The notes: generated from the letters alone by a model not told the origin. Positions 17,066 to 25,876 are shown, counted from the first letter of the stretch. The stretch is 64,000 nucleotides of DNA from CG2-30-58-95 sp964618215 (GCA_964618215.1 CAZTZE010000016.1:1-64000); one strand, 5' to 3'. Program-made: numbers and translations.

Positions 17066-18055
17066 TCACACCTGCACGTACGGCGCCAGGCGGGCCAACT
17101 CGGCGCGCAGCCGTTGGATGGTAGCCGCGTTACCGCCCTCATCTCCCAACGTGGCATATTGCCGTTTCTTGTGCGCCAGTTCAGCGCACAGTTGATAAAA
17201 ACGCGCCGTATGCGTGAAACGTCCGCTGAAGATGGCGGCCAGGCGGGCAAGAGATTGCAGCGCGGCGGACGAAGCCGTATGGTAATGACCTTGGGTGATG
17301 ATGCCTGAATTGACCTCTTCCAAGAGAGATTGTTTGAGAACCTGTTGTTCACGCCAGGTAACCCAGAGGATGAACAGGAACATGAAGAACCAGCCGCTCC
17401 AGTCAATAAATGTGCCGATGGCCAGTCCTGCGAGGCCTTCGAGGAAGGTCGCCATGGTGTTATGAAGGGCGTGCGTGAAGATGGCCATCCCCAGGCCAAG
17501 CAGTGGGTAAACGAGTTTGCCGAACAGGTTGCGGCTCAGCCGTGAGGCGGCCAGTCCGATGCCGATAAAGGCAGTGTAGAAAGGATGTTGCCAACCGACC
17601 AGGATGATGCGAATGAAGGCCAGCAACCAAAAACCCTGCCAGCCGGTTTCTTTGAAACCGTAGTTGTAGATGTAATAGGCATTTTCGATGGCCGCGAAGC
17701 CCAGGGCAGTCACCCCGGCATAGACGATGCCGTCCAGGATGGAGTCGAATTCCTTGCGAAAGACCAGGAAAACGATGAAGACGGCCAGTCCCTTCAGGCT
17801 CTCTTCCACGAACGGAGCGATCAGCGAACTGCCGGCCAGTTCGGTGACGAAATCGGACTGGGTAAAGATGTATACGCCGAGGCCGAGGAAGGTATTAATG
17901 ATGAATGCGCCGCCCGCCGCGACGATCGCCCCCCACAGGAAGACACCGCCCAACAGGATTTTGGGTTCTTTCTCGTAACGGTCAAGCCAGTATAAGATAT
18001 ACGCGAAGAACAAGGCGGGGATAAAGGCGAACAGTAATGCGGCCAGCAATCCCAT
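17066..18055 (-). CDS. PrsW-like intramembrane glutamic protease family protein
   Basis: About 329 residues. The ATG at 18055 is chosen because AGGAGG lies 6 nt upstream; the ATG at 18061 abuts that site. Multi-TM protein with PrsW hallmarks: RYEKEP after TM1, the paired acidic PFVEESLKG, GxxxAGVTALGFAAIENAYY, and a His in WQHPFYTAF. In Bacillus, PrsW cleaves an anti-sigma factor. Here residues about 270-329 form a soluble, charged C-terminal tail absent from short PrsW. The neighbours do not reveal a substrate. Confidence 0.9.
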   Translation of the reverse strand: MGLLAALLFAFIPALFFAYILYWLDRYEKEPKILLGGVFLWGAIVAAGGAFIINTFLGLGVYIFTQSDFVTELAGSSLIAPFVEESLKGLAVFIVFLVFRKEFDSILDGIVYAGVTALGFAAIENAYYIYNYGFKETGWQGFWLLAFIRIILVGWQHPFYTAFIGIGLAASRLSRNLFGKLVYPLLGLGMAIFTHALHNTMATFLEGLAGLAIGTFIDWSGWFFMFLFILWVTWREQQVLKQSLLEEVNSGIITQGHYHTASSAALQSLARLAAIFSGRFTHTARFYQLCAELAHKKRQYATLGDEGGNAATIQRLRAELARLAPYVQV

Positions 18056-18107
18056 GGACATCCTCCTTAGCTTATTTTCACCTATTCTACTTGCTTTTTA
18101 CATCTAG

Positions 18108-18239
18108 CCACCTGACACTTTTGGAATAGGACGCGGAAAAACGCGGATGGACACGGATTTTTTGTCGAATCACACCAAAAAAAAGCCTTTTCCGCGTTTT
18201 CCGCGCTCGTCCGCGTCCCATTTTTGAAACTGTCAGGTG
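18108..18239. mobile_element. 132-bp hairpin element with TCTAG flanks
   Basis: Ends CACCTGACA (18109-18117) and TGTCAGGTG (18231-18239) are perfect inverted repeats, extended inward by GGACGCGG / CCGCGTCC. The pentamer TCTAG flanks both sides (18103-18107, 18240-18244), with a 1-bp offset on the left. The right TCTAG includes the stop codon of the DUF2344 gene. Non-coding; MITE-like. Confidence 0.6.
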
Positions 18240-18240
18240 T

Positions 18241-18972
18241 CTAGTTTGGATTTTTCAGAATCTCTTCGGATTTGAGGATCAGGCGGCTTCGTTCGATGCG
18301 CGCCGTTTCGGACGGGATGCCGATTGCGTCCAACACTTCTTCCGGGCGGCCGGTAGCTGACTCGCGGGCCGCCAGGCGCATCAGGAGCAGGGAGGTAGTG
18401 GAGCGGGGAGGCAGGGGGGCAGGAGGGCAGGGGAGAAGGTGAAGAAGTTCGATGAGCGGCCTTAAATCATAGGGCTTGCCTCTGCGCTCGCGCGGCAGGG
18501 ATGTGGCTTCCAGAACAGCGGACAGGTTGCGGGTCAATGCCGCTTCGTCCACCGTTTCGAGCAGGGTCACCTCGTATTCAGCCGCAATGACTTGCGTTTG
18601 CAGGGCTGGGCCGCGTTCGTCAACACTTTCTATCGAAAGAATGGTCAGGCCGGGTGGGGCGGCGGTTTGAAATTTTCTGGCAATTTCATCGTCGGGGTGA
18701 TCTTTATGGTCGTCCTGGGCAGGGGCAAGCTGGGCAGGGGCAAGCCCTGCCCCTACGTCATCCTGTAACCATATATCCACCAGCTCGGCACGGCCGCTGA
18801 AACCCAGCGGGAGGGCGGCGGCAATCTGGATTTTGGGCTGCGGGTGAAAGCCCTGGCTGTAGACCAGCGGCAGACCGGCGCGGCGCGCCGTCCGCTCCCA
18901 GATGTGGTGTAAATCCAGGTGGCCGGTGTAGCGCAGTGCGCCGGTTTTGGAGAAGGTAATACGCAGTCTCAT
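18241..18972 (-). CDS. DUF2344 (TIGR03936) radical-SAM-linked protein
   Basis: 243 residues. The N-terminus RITFSKTGALRYTGHLDLHHIWERTARRAGLPLVYSQGFHPQPK is diagnostic of the family that is fused to, or next to, TIGR03960 radical SAM enzymes; SQGFHPQPKI, LPLGFSGRAELVDIWL and the later acidic strand are conserved. The function of the pair is not established. Two low-complexity insertions break the family pattern: VGAGLAPAQLAPAQDD (18690-18765) and a Pro-rich stretch near 18385-18440. Both are translated intergenic-type filler. The partner enzyme gene lies 51 nt upstream across a GATCAGTGATCAGT-type repeat. Confidence 0.88.
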   Translation of the reverse strand: MRLRITFSKTGALRYTGHLDLHHIWERTARRAGLPLVYSQGFHPQPKIQIAAALPLGFSGRAELVDIWLQDDVGAGLAPAQLAPAQDDHKDHPDDEIARKFQTAAPPGLTILSIESVDERGPALQTQVIAAEYEVTLLETVDEAALTRNLSAVLEATSLPRERRGKPYDLRPLIELLHLLPCPPAPLPPRSTTSLLLMRLAARESATGRPEEVLDAIGIPSETARIERSRLILKSEEILKNPN

Positions 18973-19023
18973 AGTGAACAGTGAGCAGTGGATAGTGATC
19001 AGTGATCAGTCATCAGTAACCAG

Positions 19024-20997
19024 TCAGTCCCCAGGAACTACTGATAACTGATTACTGGTCACTTTTTTTACTGGCACTTCCGGGCATTTCCAATACTCGC
19101 CGGGGTTCTCGCGCCGAACAGATGCAAACGCGGGCAGGATACCGCAGGCGTAACACTGTTCGCGGCAATCGACGCGGATTTCACCTTCCAGCGAGCGGCG
19201 GAAATCCTCGAATAGATATTTCTTGCGCACCGCGTCAGAGATGTGATCCCAGGGAAAGACCTCGTTCACACGGCGCGGGCGGTGGGTATAAAAAGCCGGG
19301 TCGAAGCCGTGTTCGGTGAAAGCCGCCAGCCAGGTGGCATAGCGGCGCTGTTCCTGCCAGGCGTCGAATTTGACGCCGTTCTTCCATGCGGTATAAATTA
19401 CTTCCGCCATGCGCCGGTCGCCGCGTGAGAGCCAGGCTTCGAGCAGGGTATCTTCCGGCGGCGTCCACGACAGCTTGATATTTTTATGCGCAGCACCTAC
19501 TCGGTCGCGCAATTCGCGCTTGAGCAAATCTTGCTTGGCGGCAATCTGCTCGACCGTATCGCACGCCACCCATTGAAACGGGGTGTGCGGCTTTGGCACA
19601 AAGGTGCTGACCCCGGCGTGGACTTTGGCCCGTCCGCCCAGCGTTTTGCGCCCTTCGGCCAGCACCGCTTTGCACAGTTTGGCAATGGCGGCCACGTCTT
19701 CCAGCGTTTCGGAGGGATGCCCGATCATGAAATATAGTTTGATCGTCGTCCAGTTGCGGCGATAAATTTCGCGCGCCGTTTCGAGAATTTGTTCATCCGT
19801 GATGGACTTGTTGATGATGCGCCGCATCCGCTCGGTGGCGGCTTCGGGGGCGAGCGTGAAGCCGGTGCCGCGCCGGTCGCGCAGGCGGTCCATTAAGTCC
19901 ACCGAGACGGTTTCGATGCGCAGGGATGGCAGCGAGACAGAAAGTTTGCGGCCGGCGAAGCGTGCGCTGATCGCCGTCACCAGTTCGACAATACGCGTGT
20001 AATCGGAGGAGGACAGGCTGATGAGAGCCAGTTCCTCGAAGCCGGTGGATTGGATGGCCGCTTCGGCCGCGGCGACGACTTCGTCCACGCTTCTTTCGCG
20101 GACCGGGCGCGTGATCATGCCCGCCTGGCAGAATCTACACCCGCGCGTGCAGCCGCGCATGATCTCGACTGCGACGCGGTTGTGGACCACCTCGATGTTA
20201 GGGACGATGAATTTTACCGGCGGAGGCGGCAGCCTGGCTGCCATGCGCTTGATGATGGTTTTGGATATATCTGGAATGGTTGGAATGACTCTGGCAAGAG
20301 TGCCATCTTCAAAATAAGTTGCTTCGTAGTAGCGAGGCACATAGACGCCGGGGATTTTAACCAACTCGCGGAGCAGCGTCGCCCGGTCGAAAGTCGAGCG
20401 TCGAACGTCATCTGCCTCGACGTTTGACCTTTGACCTTTGACGCGTTGGACAGTGTTGATAATTTCGTGAATAACCTCTTCCCCTTCCCCGATCACGAAC
20501 GCATCCATGAACGCGTGCATCGGTTCCGGGTTGAAGCAGGCATGACCTCCCGCGATGATAAGCGGGTGCGTGTCATTGCGTTCTCCGGTGCGCAGCGGAA
20601 TACCGGCCAGGTCCAGAATATTCAGCGCATTTGTGTAGAGCGTCTCGTAGGGCAGCGAAAAGCCGAGGATGTCAAAGGCCGCCAAAGGGTGGTACGTTTC
20701 GAGCGAATATAGCGGGATGTCATTCGCCCGCAGCAGGTCTTCCATGTCTGTCCACGGAGCGTAGGCGCGTTCGGCCAGCGCATCCGGGCGTTGATTGATC
20801 TGGTCGTAAAGGATTTTTAACCCGAGGTTGGATATGCCGATGTCGTAAATATCGGGAAAAATCAGGGCGACTTTGGTCTCAACCGTCGCCCAGTTTTTCA
20901 GCACCGCGTTAAGTTCACCGCCCACATAGCGGCCAGGTTTTTGCACCTTAAGAAGTATCCGCTCGAGGCGGGATTCGATCTGTTCTGGGGAAAGCAT
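19024..20997 (-). CDS. Radical SAM enzyme, TIGR03960 family
   Basis: 657 residues. N-terminal region (LILDQIN-type start, GISNLGLKILYDQINQRPDALAERAYAPWTDME) followed by the radical-SAM core. The 4Fe-4S cysteines are in MRGCTRGCRFCQAG (CxxxCxxC); SAM-binding LSSSDY and GMIGHP-like elements follow. Near the C-terminus CREQCYACGI carries extra cysteines, possibly a second cluster. The family always travels with DUF2344, and its role is unknown. Unusual: a filler insertion at about 20385-20455 (residues near QRVKGQRSNVEADD) and an in-frame CCGAGTAGG repeat at 19486-19510 coding RVGAAHKN. Confidence 0.93.
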   Translation of the reverse strand: MLSPEQIESRLERILLKVQKPGRYVGGELNAVLKNWATVETKVALIFPDIYDIGISNLGLKILYDQINQRPDALAERAYAPWTDMEDLLRANDIPLYSLETYHPLAAFDILGFSLPYETLYTNALNILDLAGIPLRTGERNDTHPLIIAGGHACFNPEPMHAFMDAFVIGEGEEVIHEIINTVQRVKGQRSNVEADDVRRSTFDRATLLRELVKIPGVYVPRYYEATYFEDGTLARVIPTIPDISKTIIKRMAARLPPPPVKFIVPNIEVVHNRVAVEIMRGCTRGCRFCQAGMITRPVRERSVDEVVAAAEAAIQSTGFEELALISLSSSDYTRIVELVTAISARFAGRKLSVSLPSLRIETVSVDLMDRLRDRRGTGFTLAPEAATERMRRIINKSITDEQILETAREIYRRNWTTIKLYFMIGHPSETLEDVAAIAKLCKAVLAEGRKTLGGRAKVHAGVSTFVPKPHTPFQWVACDTVEQIAAKQDLLKRELRDRVGAAHKNIKLSWTPPEDTLLEAWLSRGDRRMAEVIYTAWKNGVKFDAWQEQRRYATWLAAFTEHGFDPAFYTHRPRRVNEVFPWDHISDAVRKKYLFEDFRRSLEGEIRVDCREQCYACGILPAFASVRRENPGEYWKCPEVPVKKVTSNQLSVVPGD

Positions 20998-21014
20998 GGA
21001 GGGACGATTCGAGA

Positions 21015-21239
21015 TTACAACTTATTCCAATCCTCAGGCGTGATCCCCACCTGGCGCAGAATGGCACGCAGTAAACCGATGCCAATATCTTTGCCTTTAT
21101 GTATTGGGATTGGAACGATCTGTTGTTTCGCCGGGTGAATCATTCGAACATGCCGTCCGCCGGGTATCGGGCCTTCGAAACCCAATTTTCGCAATTTGCG
21201 AATAATTTCTTCTGATTTATGCGGTGACAGTTTGGACAT
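21015..21239 (-). CDS. hicA: HicA family toxin
   Basis: 74 residues from the ATG at 21239, preceded by GAGGA. It has the double-stranded-RNA-binding-like fold signature of HicA: MSKLSPHKSEEIIRKLRKLGFE, then GGRHVRMIHP with the catalytic His, and the basic strand VPIPIHKGKDIGIGLLRAILRQ. HicA is an mRNA interferase kept inactive by HicB. Its start overlaps the end of hicB by 23 nt, so the order is antitoxin then toxin. It ends 17 nt before the radical SAM gene and could be cotranscribed with it by read-through. Confidence 0.9.
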   Translation of the reverse strand: MSKLSPHKSEEIIRKLRKLGFEGPIPGGRHVRMIHPAKQQIVPIPIHKGKDIGIGLLRAILRQVGITPEDWNKL

Positions 21240-21489
21240 CACGTTCCTCGAATACGACGCCTTCGATGACGGGAATCTCCCACCCAAGTTGGAGCGCCAA
21301 GAGGATGTTGCCTTCGATCACCTCACGTAGATTCTGGCGTGCTTCTTCGAATGTCTCCCCCTGAGCATAGAAGCCATCCATACTTGGCACCAGCGCCACT
21401 ATGATGCCATTCTCATCGCGTTCGTATTCAGCTTTTTTCAGCGCTGAATCCAAATATCGCGTCATGGCAAAGAATTTCACCTTGCTCAT
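21217..21489 (-). CDS. hicB: HicB family antitoxin
   Basis: 90 residues. The HicB partial RNase H-like fold is clear: ENGIIVALVPSMDGFYAQGETFEEARQNLREVIEGNILLALQLGWEIP. The pattern of a Gly/aromatic pair followed by EEAxxNxxEAI is the family signature. The C-terminus is short and has no recognisable DNA-binding helix-turn-helix or ribbon-helix-helix, so it may neutralise HicA without repressing the promoter itself. GAGGAG lies upstream of the ATG. Confidence 0.9.
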   Translation of the reverse strand: MSKVKFFAMTRYLDSALKKAEYERDENGIIVALVPSMDGFYAQGETFEEARQNLREVIEGNILLALQLGWEIPVIEGVVFEERDVQTVTA

Positions 21490-21671
21490 TGCAAATACTC
21501 CTCTCTGCTTCTGTGAAAATTATACCCGCAATTCGAATGCCTGATAAGTCTGGAAGGTGGTTCTTTCGTGGGCTTCGTTTCTCCGCGGTTCAAATCCATG
21601 ATCCTGCGACTACGCTCAAACAAGGAGACCAGAGAAGTCTGGCGCTGCTTATTACTGGCAATAATTTCGGT

Positions 21672-21711
21672 AAAAAAGTCTCCCGCTTTCCTGACTTGAG
21701 GCGGGAGACTT
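21672..21711 (-). terminator. Rho-independent terminator
   Basis: Minus strand: 11-bp perfect stem AAGTCTCCCGC...GCGGGAGACTT with a 14-nt loop, followed by T-rich sequence. It lies downstream of the small membrane-protein gene 21754-22044. Confidence 0.75.
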
Positions 21712-21753
21712 ATCCGGGATTACCGGTGTGCCGTTTTTTCGGGCGGCTTAGAA

Positions 21754-22044
21754 TTAATCTTCTTCTTTCTCTTCCTTCTTCGGTTTTTTCATGCCCCAAA
21801 CCAGCATAGCCGCGCCGGCGCCGATGGCGAATGCGCCCAGGCCGCCGGGCGCCAGGAAGTACATCGCGGCTACTGCCAGCCCGGCGAAGCCGAGAAAGAG
21901 GGCAATCTGCAGTTGCCACGCCTGTTGGCCTTTGTGGAACATCTCCAGCACAAGCCAGCCGGCGCCCAGTCCAAAGACCAACATGCCGAGCAGTCGGAAC
22001 AGAGAGCCAAAGAGATCTAGAATTTCATAGACAATTGTAGGCAT
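21754..22044 (-). CDS. Small membrane protein with acidic/basic tail
   Basis: 96 residues, three predicted TM segments (SLFRLLGMLVFGLGAGWLVLEM; QIALFLGFAGLAVAAMYFL; GAFAIGAGAAMLVWGM) and a charged tail KKPKKEEKEED. AAGGAGG lies before the ATG. No family is recognised. It is followed by a terminator and preceded, 36 nt away on the same strand, by a DUF456 membrane-protein gene, so the two are probably cotranscribed. Confidence 0.8.
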   Translation of the reverse strand: MPTIVYEILDLFGSLFRLLGMLVFGLGAGWLVLEMFHKGQQAWQLQIALFLGFAGLAVAAMYFLAPGGLGAFAIGAGAAMLVWGMKKPKKEEKEED

Positions 22045-22079
22045 AGTATCCTCCTTGCTGAATTAAGAAACGGTTAGGC

Positions 22080-22568
22080 TCAGGCCCAGATCATCCACAG
22101 GCCTATCATTATTACCCCCATTATAAACCGAATCACGACCGCCCAACCGCAGCCCCAGGCCATCCCGCGCACGGATTTCAGCGCCTCGCGCCAGTTCCTG
22201 CGGCGCATCCATTCGGCAGTGAAGAGGGCCAGCAGCGCGGCGACCAATCCACCGATGACCGGCAGGACGAAGTTGCCGGCAATGCCGAAAACCAGGGCTG
22301 CCCCGATCGAGACCCACGACGCGCCGCTCTGCCGCGCCTGTGCGCCCATCAGCAGGTTGTCAACGAAAGAGCCGATTAGCATCAGAAGGGTGATGAGCGC
22401 GAACATCCACCAGCCCAGTGTGCTGAATCCGGCGGCGAGGCCGTAGCCCAAGGCGGCCACCCAGATGATTACCAAGCCAGGAACAACCGGCACGATCAGC
22501 CCGAACAGGCCAAACAGCATGAAGGTCAGGGTGATGACTTCGATGGAAATTTCGAGCCAGGCAGGCAT
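22080..22568 (-). CDS. DUF456 family membrane protein
   Basis: 162 residues with four to five TM segments. The family hallmarks are LFGLFGLIVPVVPGLVIIWVAAL at the N-terminus and the GAALVFGIAGNFVLPVIGGLVAALL Gly-rich segment, then a basic loop (EWMRRRNWREALKS) and a final TM. The function is unknown. GGGAG precedes the ATG. It forms a likely two-gene unit with the small membrane protein downstream. Confidence 0.9.
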   Translation of the reverse strand: MPAWLEISIEVITLTFMLFGLFGLIVPVVPGLVIIWVAALGYGLAAGFSTLGWWMFALITLLMLIGSFVDNLLMGAQARQSGASWVSIGAALVFGIAGNFVLPVIGGLVAALLALFTAEWMRRRNWREALKSVRGMAWGCGWAVVIRFIMGVIMIGLWMIWA

Positions 22569-22661
22569 TGTTATCTCCCAAATTACCAGTGACCAGTGTT
22601 CAGTGTTCAGTTTTCAGTTTTCAGTGGCACTGGTCACTGGTAACTGGTTACTGAAAACTGA

Positions 22662-23936
22662 TCACTGTTGACTGATCACTGAAAGGCCGCCCATCCAGGG
22701 GCGCAGGACTTCGGGTACGACCACCGAGCCATCTTTTTGCTGATAGTTCTCGAGCACGGTGATCAACGTGCGCGGCATGCCCAACCCCGAACCGTTCAGC
22801 GTGTGGAGGAAGCGGGTTTTACCGCCATCCGCAGGGCGGTATTTGATGTTGGCACGGCGCGCCTGGAAATCGCCCACATTCGATACCGACGAGACCTCCA
22901 GCCATTCGCCACAGCCCGGTGCCCAGACCTCGAGATCGTAAGTCATGCGGGCGGCAAAGCCCAGGTCGCCGCTGCAGAGTTGCTTGACGCGGTAAGTCAG
23001 GCCGAGTTCGGCGCAGGTCTGCTCGGCATCCGCGCGCATTTTCTCCAACAGTCTTTCGGATTCTTCCGGTTTGCAGTAGATGTACATCTCGACCTTGTCG
23101 AACTGGTGGCCGCGCTTGATGCCGCGCACGTCCCGCCCGGCGCTCATCTTTTCGCGGCGGAAACAGGGCGTGTAGGCCGTGTAATACAACGGCAACGCCG
23201 CTTCGTCGAGGATTTCGTCCATGTGCAGGCCGGTGAGCGGCACCTCAGCCGTCGGCACCAGCCACAGGTCTTCTTCCGCGTCGTGATAGAGATTATCAGC
23301 GAACTTGGGCAGCTGACCCGCGCCGAAGAGTGTGGCAGCCTTGACCATGAAAGGCAGGTATTTCTCGGTATAACCCTGGCGGGCGTGCAGGTCGAGCATC
23401 CAGGCGATCAGCGCCCGCTGCAAGCGCGCCCCGGCGCCATTCAGCACGTAGAAGCGCGAACCGGTGATCTTGACTCCCTGCTCGAAATCGAGGATGCCGA
23501 GCGCCGGGCCGAGATCCCAGTGCGCTTTCGGCTCGAAATCATATTCGGGGATTTGCCCGACCGACTTGAGCACAACGTTTTCGTTTTCGTCTTTGCCGAT
23601 CGGCGTGCGCGGGTCGGGAATATTGGGGATGGCAGCCGCGACTGCCTGCAAATCCTCTTCGACCTTGCGCAGTTGTTCGTCCAGGGCCGAAATCTTGTCC
23701 CCGACCAGGCGCATCGCCTCGATCTTGACCTGGCGCGCGGCAGCCTCTTTCATCTGCCCGATTTCCTTCGAGACGGCGTTGCGCTCGGCCTTGAGCGCCT
23801 CGACCTCGTTCAGGATGGCGCGGCGATGGGCATCCAATTTCAGGATGGAATCAACCGGCGAGGTCTCCAATTGGCGGTCGTGCAGGGCTTTGCGGAGCAG
23901 GTCTGGATTTTCGCGAATCAGGTTGATGTCTAACAT
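22662..23936 (-). CDS. serS: Seryl-tRNA synthetase
   Basis: 424 residues. Start at the ATG 23936 (MLDINLIRENPDLL), with GAGG 5 nt upstream; a GTG two codons earlier lies too close to that site. The N-terminal coiled coil binding tRNA-Ser covers residues about 28-110. The class II core contains motif 2 (PCFRREKMSAGRDVRGIKRGHQFDKVEMY), the Ser-binding TAEVPLTGLHMDEIL, and motif 3 (NGSGLGMPRTLITVLENYQ). Charges tRNA-Ser, and tRNA-Sec where selenocysteine is used, which fits the Sec-containing selD in this window. Full length. Confidence 0.97.
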   Translation of the reverse strand: MLDINLIRENPDLLRKALHDRQLETSPVDSILKLDAHRRAILNEVEALKAERNAVSKEIGQMKEAAARQVKIEAMRLVGDKISALDEQLRKVEEDLQAVAAAIPNIPDPRTPIGKDENENVVLKSVGQIPEYDFEPKAHWDLGPALGILDFEQGVKITGSRFYVLNGAGARLQRALIAWMLDLHARQGYTEKYLPFMVKAATLFGAGQLPKFADNLYHDAEEDLWLVPTAEVPLTGLHMDEILDEAALPLYYTAYTPCFRREKMSAGRDVRGIKRGHQFDKVEMYIYCKPEESERLLEKMRADAEQTCAELGLTYRVKQLCSGDLGFAARMTYDLEVWAPGCGEWLEVSSVSNVGDFQARRANIKYRPADGGKTRFLHTLNGSGLGMPRTLITVLENYQQKDGSVVVPEVLRPWMGGLSVISQQ

Positions 23937-23988
23937 GTGCACCTCTGTTGAGATTACATCACAAAAGGATCAAAATTACAGCTCCCCC

Positions 23989-25110
23989 TCATAGATAGTC
24001 GAGCACGTTCGAGCGGTTGACCAGGTGCACCTGGCTGCCAGAGTAGGCCGATGTGAACGCCGCCGGGACGCGCCATTTTTCGCTGCCCCATTTGCATTCG
24101 AAGCCGGTCAACTGCCCGCCTTCCTCTTCCAGGTAATCAATTTCCTTGCCGTCATAGGTCCGCCAGAAGTACAGGTTCGGGTGCCGCCGCTGGTTGTGAA
24201 GGAATTTCAGCCGCTCGCTGATGAAGAAATTTTCCCACAACATGCCCACGTCTTGGCGCAGTTCGAGAGGGTTGAAATTGTTAATCAGCGCGTTGCGCAT
24301 GCCCAAGTCGTAAAAAAAGACCTTGCGCTGCTTGCCCAGTTCCTTGCGCAAGTTCCGGCTATGGGGCGGCAGGTGGAAAATGACATAACCCTGTTCCAAA
24401 AGCGACAGGTAACGCGCCACAGTGGTTTTATCAATTCCCAGCATCGTGCCCAATTCGTTGTACGAGACCTCGCTGCCGACCTGCAAGGCCAGCGCCTGAA
24501 GCAGGCGGCGCAGCAGGTCGGGGTTCTTCACGGACTGGAATTCCAGCACGTCCTTGTAGAGGTAACTCCGGCTGATTTCCAACAGGGCTTCCACGGGGTC
24601 ATCGCTGGAGACTACTCCGGGATACATGCCAAAGCGCAGATGGTATTCCAGCGAGCGCTGTAATTCCAGTGGCGTGCTTTGCGTCAGTAGTTCGCTGACC
24701 GATAGCGGGTACAGGTGGAACTCGATCTTGCGGCCGGTCAACGGTTCCGAGATGTCGTTGGACAGGTCGAAGGAGGATGAGCCGCTTGCAATGACCTGGA
24801 TCTGGGGGAAGTTGTCAACCAGCAGTTTGAGGGTCAGGCCGATATTTTTGACCCGCTGGGCCTCGTCAATCAGGATCAGGGTTTTGCTGCCAAGCAAGCG
24901 GCGCAGTTCGGTGGAAGTCTTGTTGCTCAACGCACTGCGGATGTCGGGCTCGTCACAATCGAGATACAGGCTGCCTGCGGGATATTTTTCCTGGAGTGCG
25001 TGGATGAGGGTCGTCTTTCCCACCTGCCGGGCGCCGTATAAAACGATGACCTTGCCCTTGTAAAGCGCCTGTTCGATGGCCGGTTGAATGGAGCGGAGAT
25101 AGCGGGTCAT
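23989..25110 (-). CDS. AAA_14/DUF4143 ATPase
   Basis: 373 residues. Walker A YGARQVGKTTL (residues about 25-35), Walker B TLILIDEAQRV, sensor IASGSSSFDL, then TGRKIEFHLYPLSVSEL. The C-terminal half is DUF4143: winged-helix part (ELGTMLGIDKTTVARYLSLLEQGYVIFHLPPHSRN) and a restriction-endonuclease-like part with the ExK-type ITG FECKWG signature (YWRTYDGKEIDYLEEEGG). Such proteins are widespread, usually single genes of unknown function that move between genomes. GGAG precedes the ATG. It sits between serS and a sugar transferase without functional linkage. Confidence 0.92.
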   Translation of the reverse strand: MTRYLRSIQPAIEQALYKGKVIVLYGARQVGKTTLIHALQEKYPAGSLYLDCDEPDIRSALSNKTSTELRRLLGSKTLILIDEAQRVKNIGLTLKLLVDNFPQIQVIASGSSSFDLSNDISEPLTGRKIEFHLYPLSVSELLTQSTPLELQRSLEYHLRFGMYPGVVSSDDPVEALLEISRSYLYKDVLEFQSVKNPDLLRRLLQALALQVGSEVSYNELGTMLGIDKTTVARYLSLLEQGYVIFHLPPHSRNLRKELGKQRKVFFYDLGMRNALINNFNPLELRQDVGMLWENFFISERLKFLHNQRRHPNLYFWRTYDGKEIDYLEEEGGQLTGFECKWGSEKWRVPAAFTSAYSGSQVHLVNRSNVLDYL

Positions 25111-25208
25111 ACGTTTCTCCTAAATTAGGGGGGATTGCTCTCCTAATTTACCATAAATTAGGAGGATTGCATAGCTGCCGCGGTCATTAATTGCCAATGT
25201 TCGTATTG

Positions 25209-25847
25209 CTAATTATCCTGAACGATATGAATTATAGACTCACCCCCCATAAACTCCTCCGCCGTGGCGTGACCCGGCTGGCTGATGCCTTCGCGTTTGA
25301 GCACCTTCCATAGCGTCAACAGCAATATCCTGATATCCAGCCAAAAAGACCAGTGATCCACGTACCACACGTCCAGGCGGAATTTGTCCTCCCAGGTCAG
25401 GACGTTGCGTCCGTTGACTTGCGCCCAGCCGGTGATACCGGGCAGGGCATCGTGACGGCGCGCCTGCTCCGGCGAATAGCGTTCAAGATATTGCATCAGC
25501 AACGGGCGCGGCCCGACCAGGCTCATCTCGCCGCGCAGCACGTTGAAGAGTTCAGGCAACTCGTCCAGGCTGGTGGAACGGAGGAAACGACCGAGGGGCG
25601 TCAAACGCTCGGCGTCCGGCAGCCGGCTGCCGTCCGGGAAGTGCCGCTCGTTCATCGTCCGGAATTTATAGATGTAAAACGGCCTTCCCTTGTAGCCGGG
25701 TCTCTTTTGTGAAAACAGGATCGGCGTCCCATGAAAAATCCGGGCGAGCAGGATAATCAGCAGCAAAACCGGCGAGATGAGGATCAGGCCGAGGCTGGTC
25801 GCCAGCAAATCGAAGATGCGCTTGGAAGGCGGGATTCCGGAAGACAT
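25209..25847 (-). CDS. Undecaprenyl-phosphate sugar phosphotransferase (bacterial sugar transferase)
   Basis: 212 residues, the short catalytic form of the WcaJ/EpsL type. One N-terminal re-entrant/TM helix (FDLLATSLGLILISPVLLLIILLARI), then the catalytic domain: FSQKRPGYKGRPFYIYKFRTM, TPLGRFLRSTSLDELPEL, NVLRGEMSLVGPRPLL, LPGITGWAQVNGR, and LDVWYVDHWS. It starts glycan assembly by moving a sugar-1-phosphate onto a polyprenyl phosphate. No other glycan gene is near. TAGAAT lies 6 nt before the ATG, predicting a leaderless mRNA. Confidence 0.93.
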   Translation of the reverse strand: MSSGIPPSKRIFDLLATSLGLILISPVLLLIILLARIFHGTPILFSQKRPGYKGRPFYIYKFRTMNERHFPDGSRLPDAERLTPLGRFLRSTSLDELPELFNVLRGEMSLVGPRPLLMQYLERYSPEQARRHDALPGITGWAQVNGRNVLTWEDKFRLDVWYVDHWSFWLDIRILLLTLWKVLKREGISQPGHATAEEFMGGESIIHIVQDN

Positions 25848-25853
25848 GTAAAC

Positions 25854-25859
25854 ATTCTA
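25854..25859 (-). promoter_or_regulatory. -10 box of a leaderless promoter (sugar transferase)
   Basis: TAGAAT on the minus strand, exactly 6 nt before the ATG at 25847. There is no Shine-Dalgarno in between. One of six such arrangements in the window. Confidence 0.6.
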
Positions 25860-25876
25860 CCAAATCTTTGCCTATC

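Noticed and set aside
22737..23933. 398-codon plus-strand open frame antisense to serS
   Set aside because: Arg/Asp/Val-rich shadow of a certain serS gene; no start signal or family motif.
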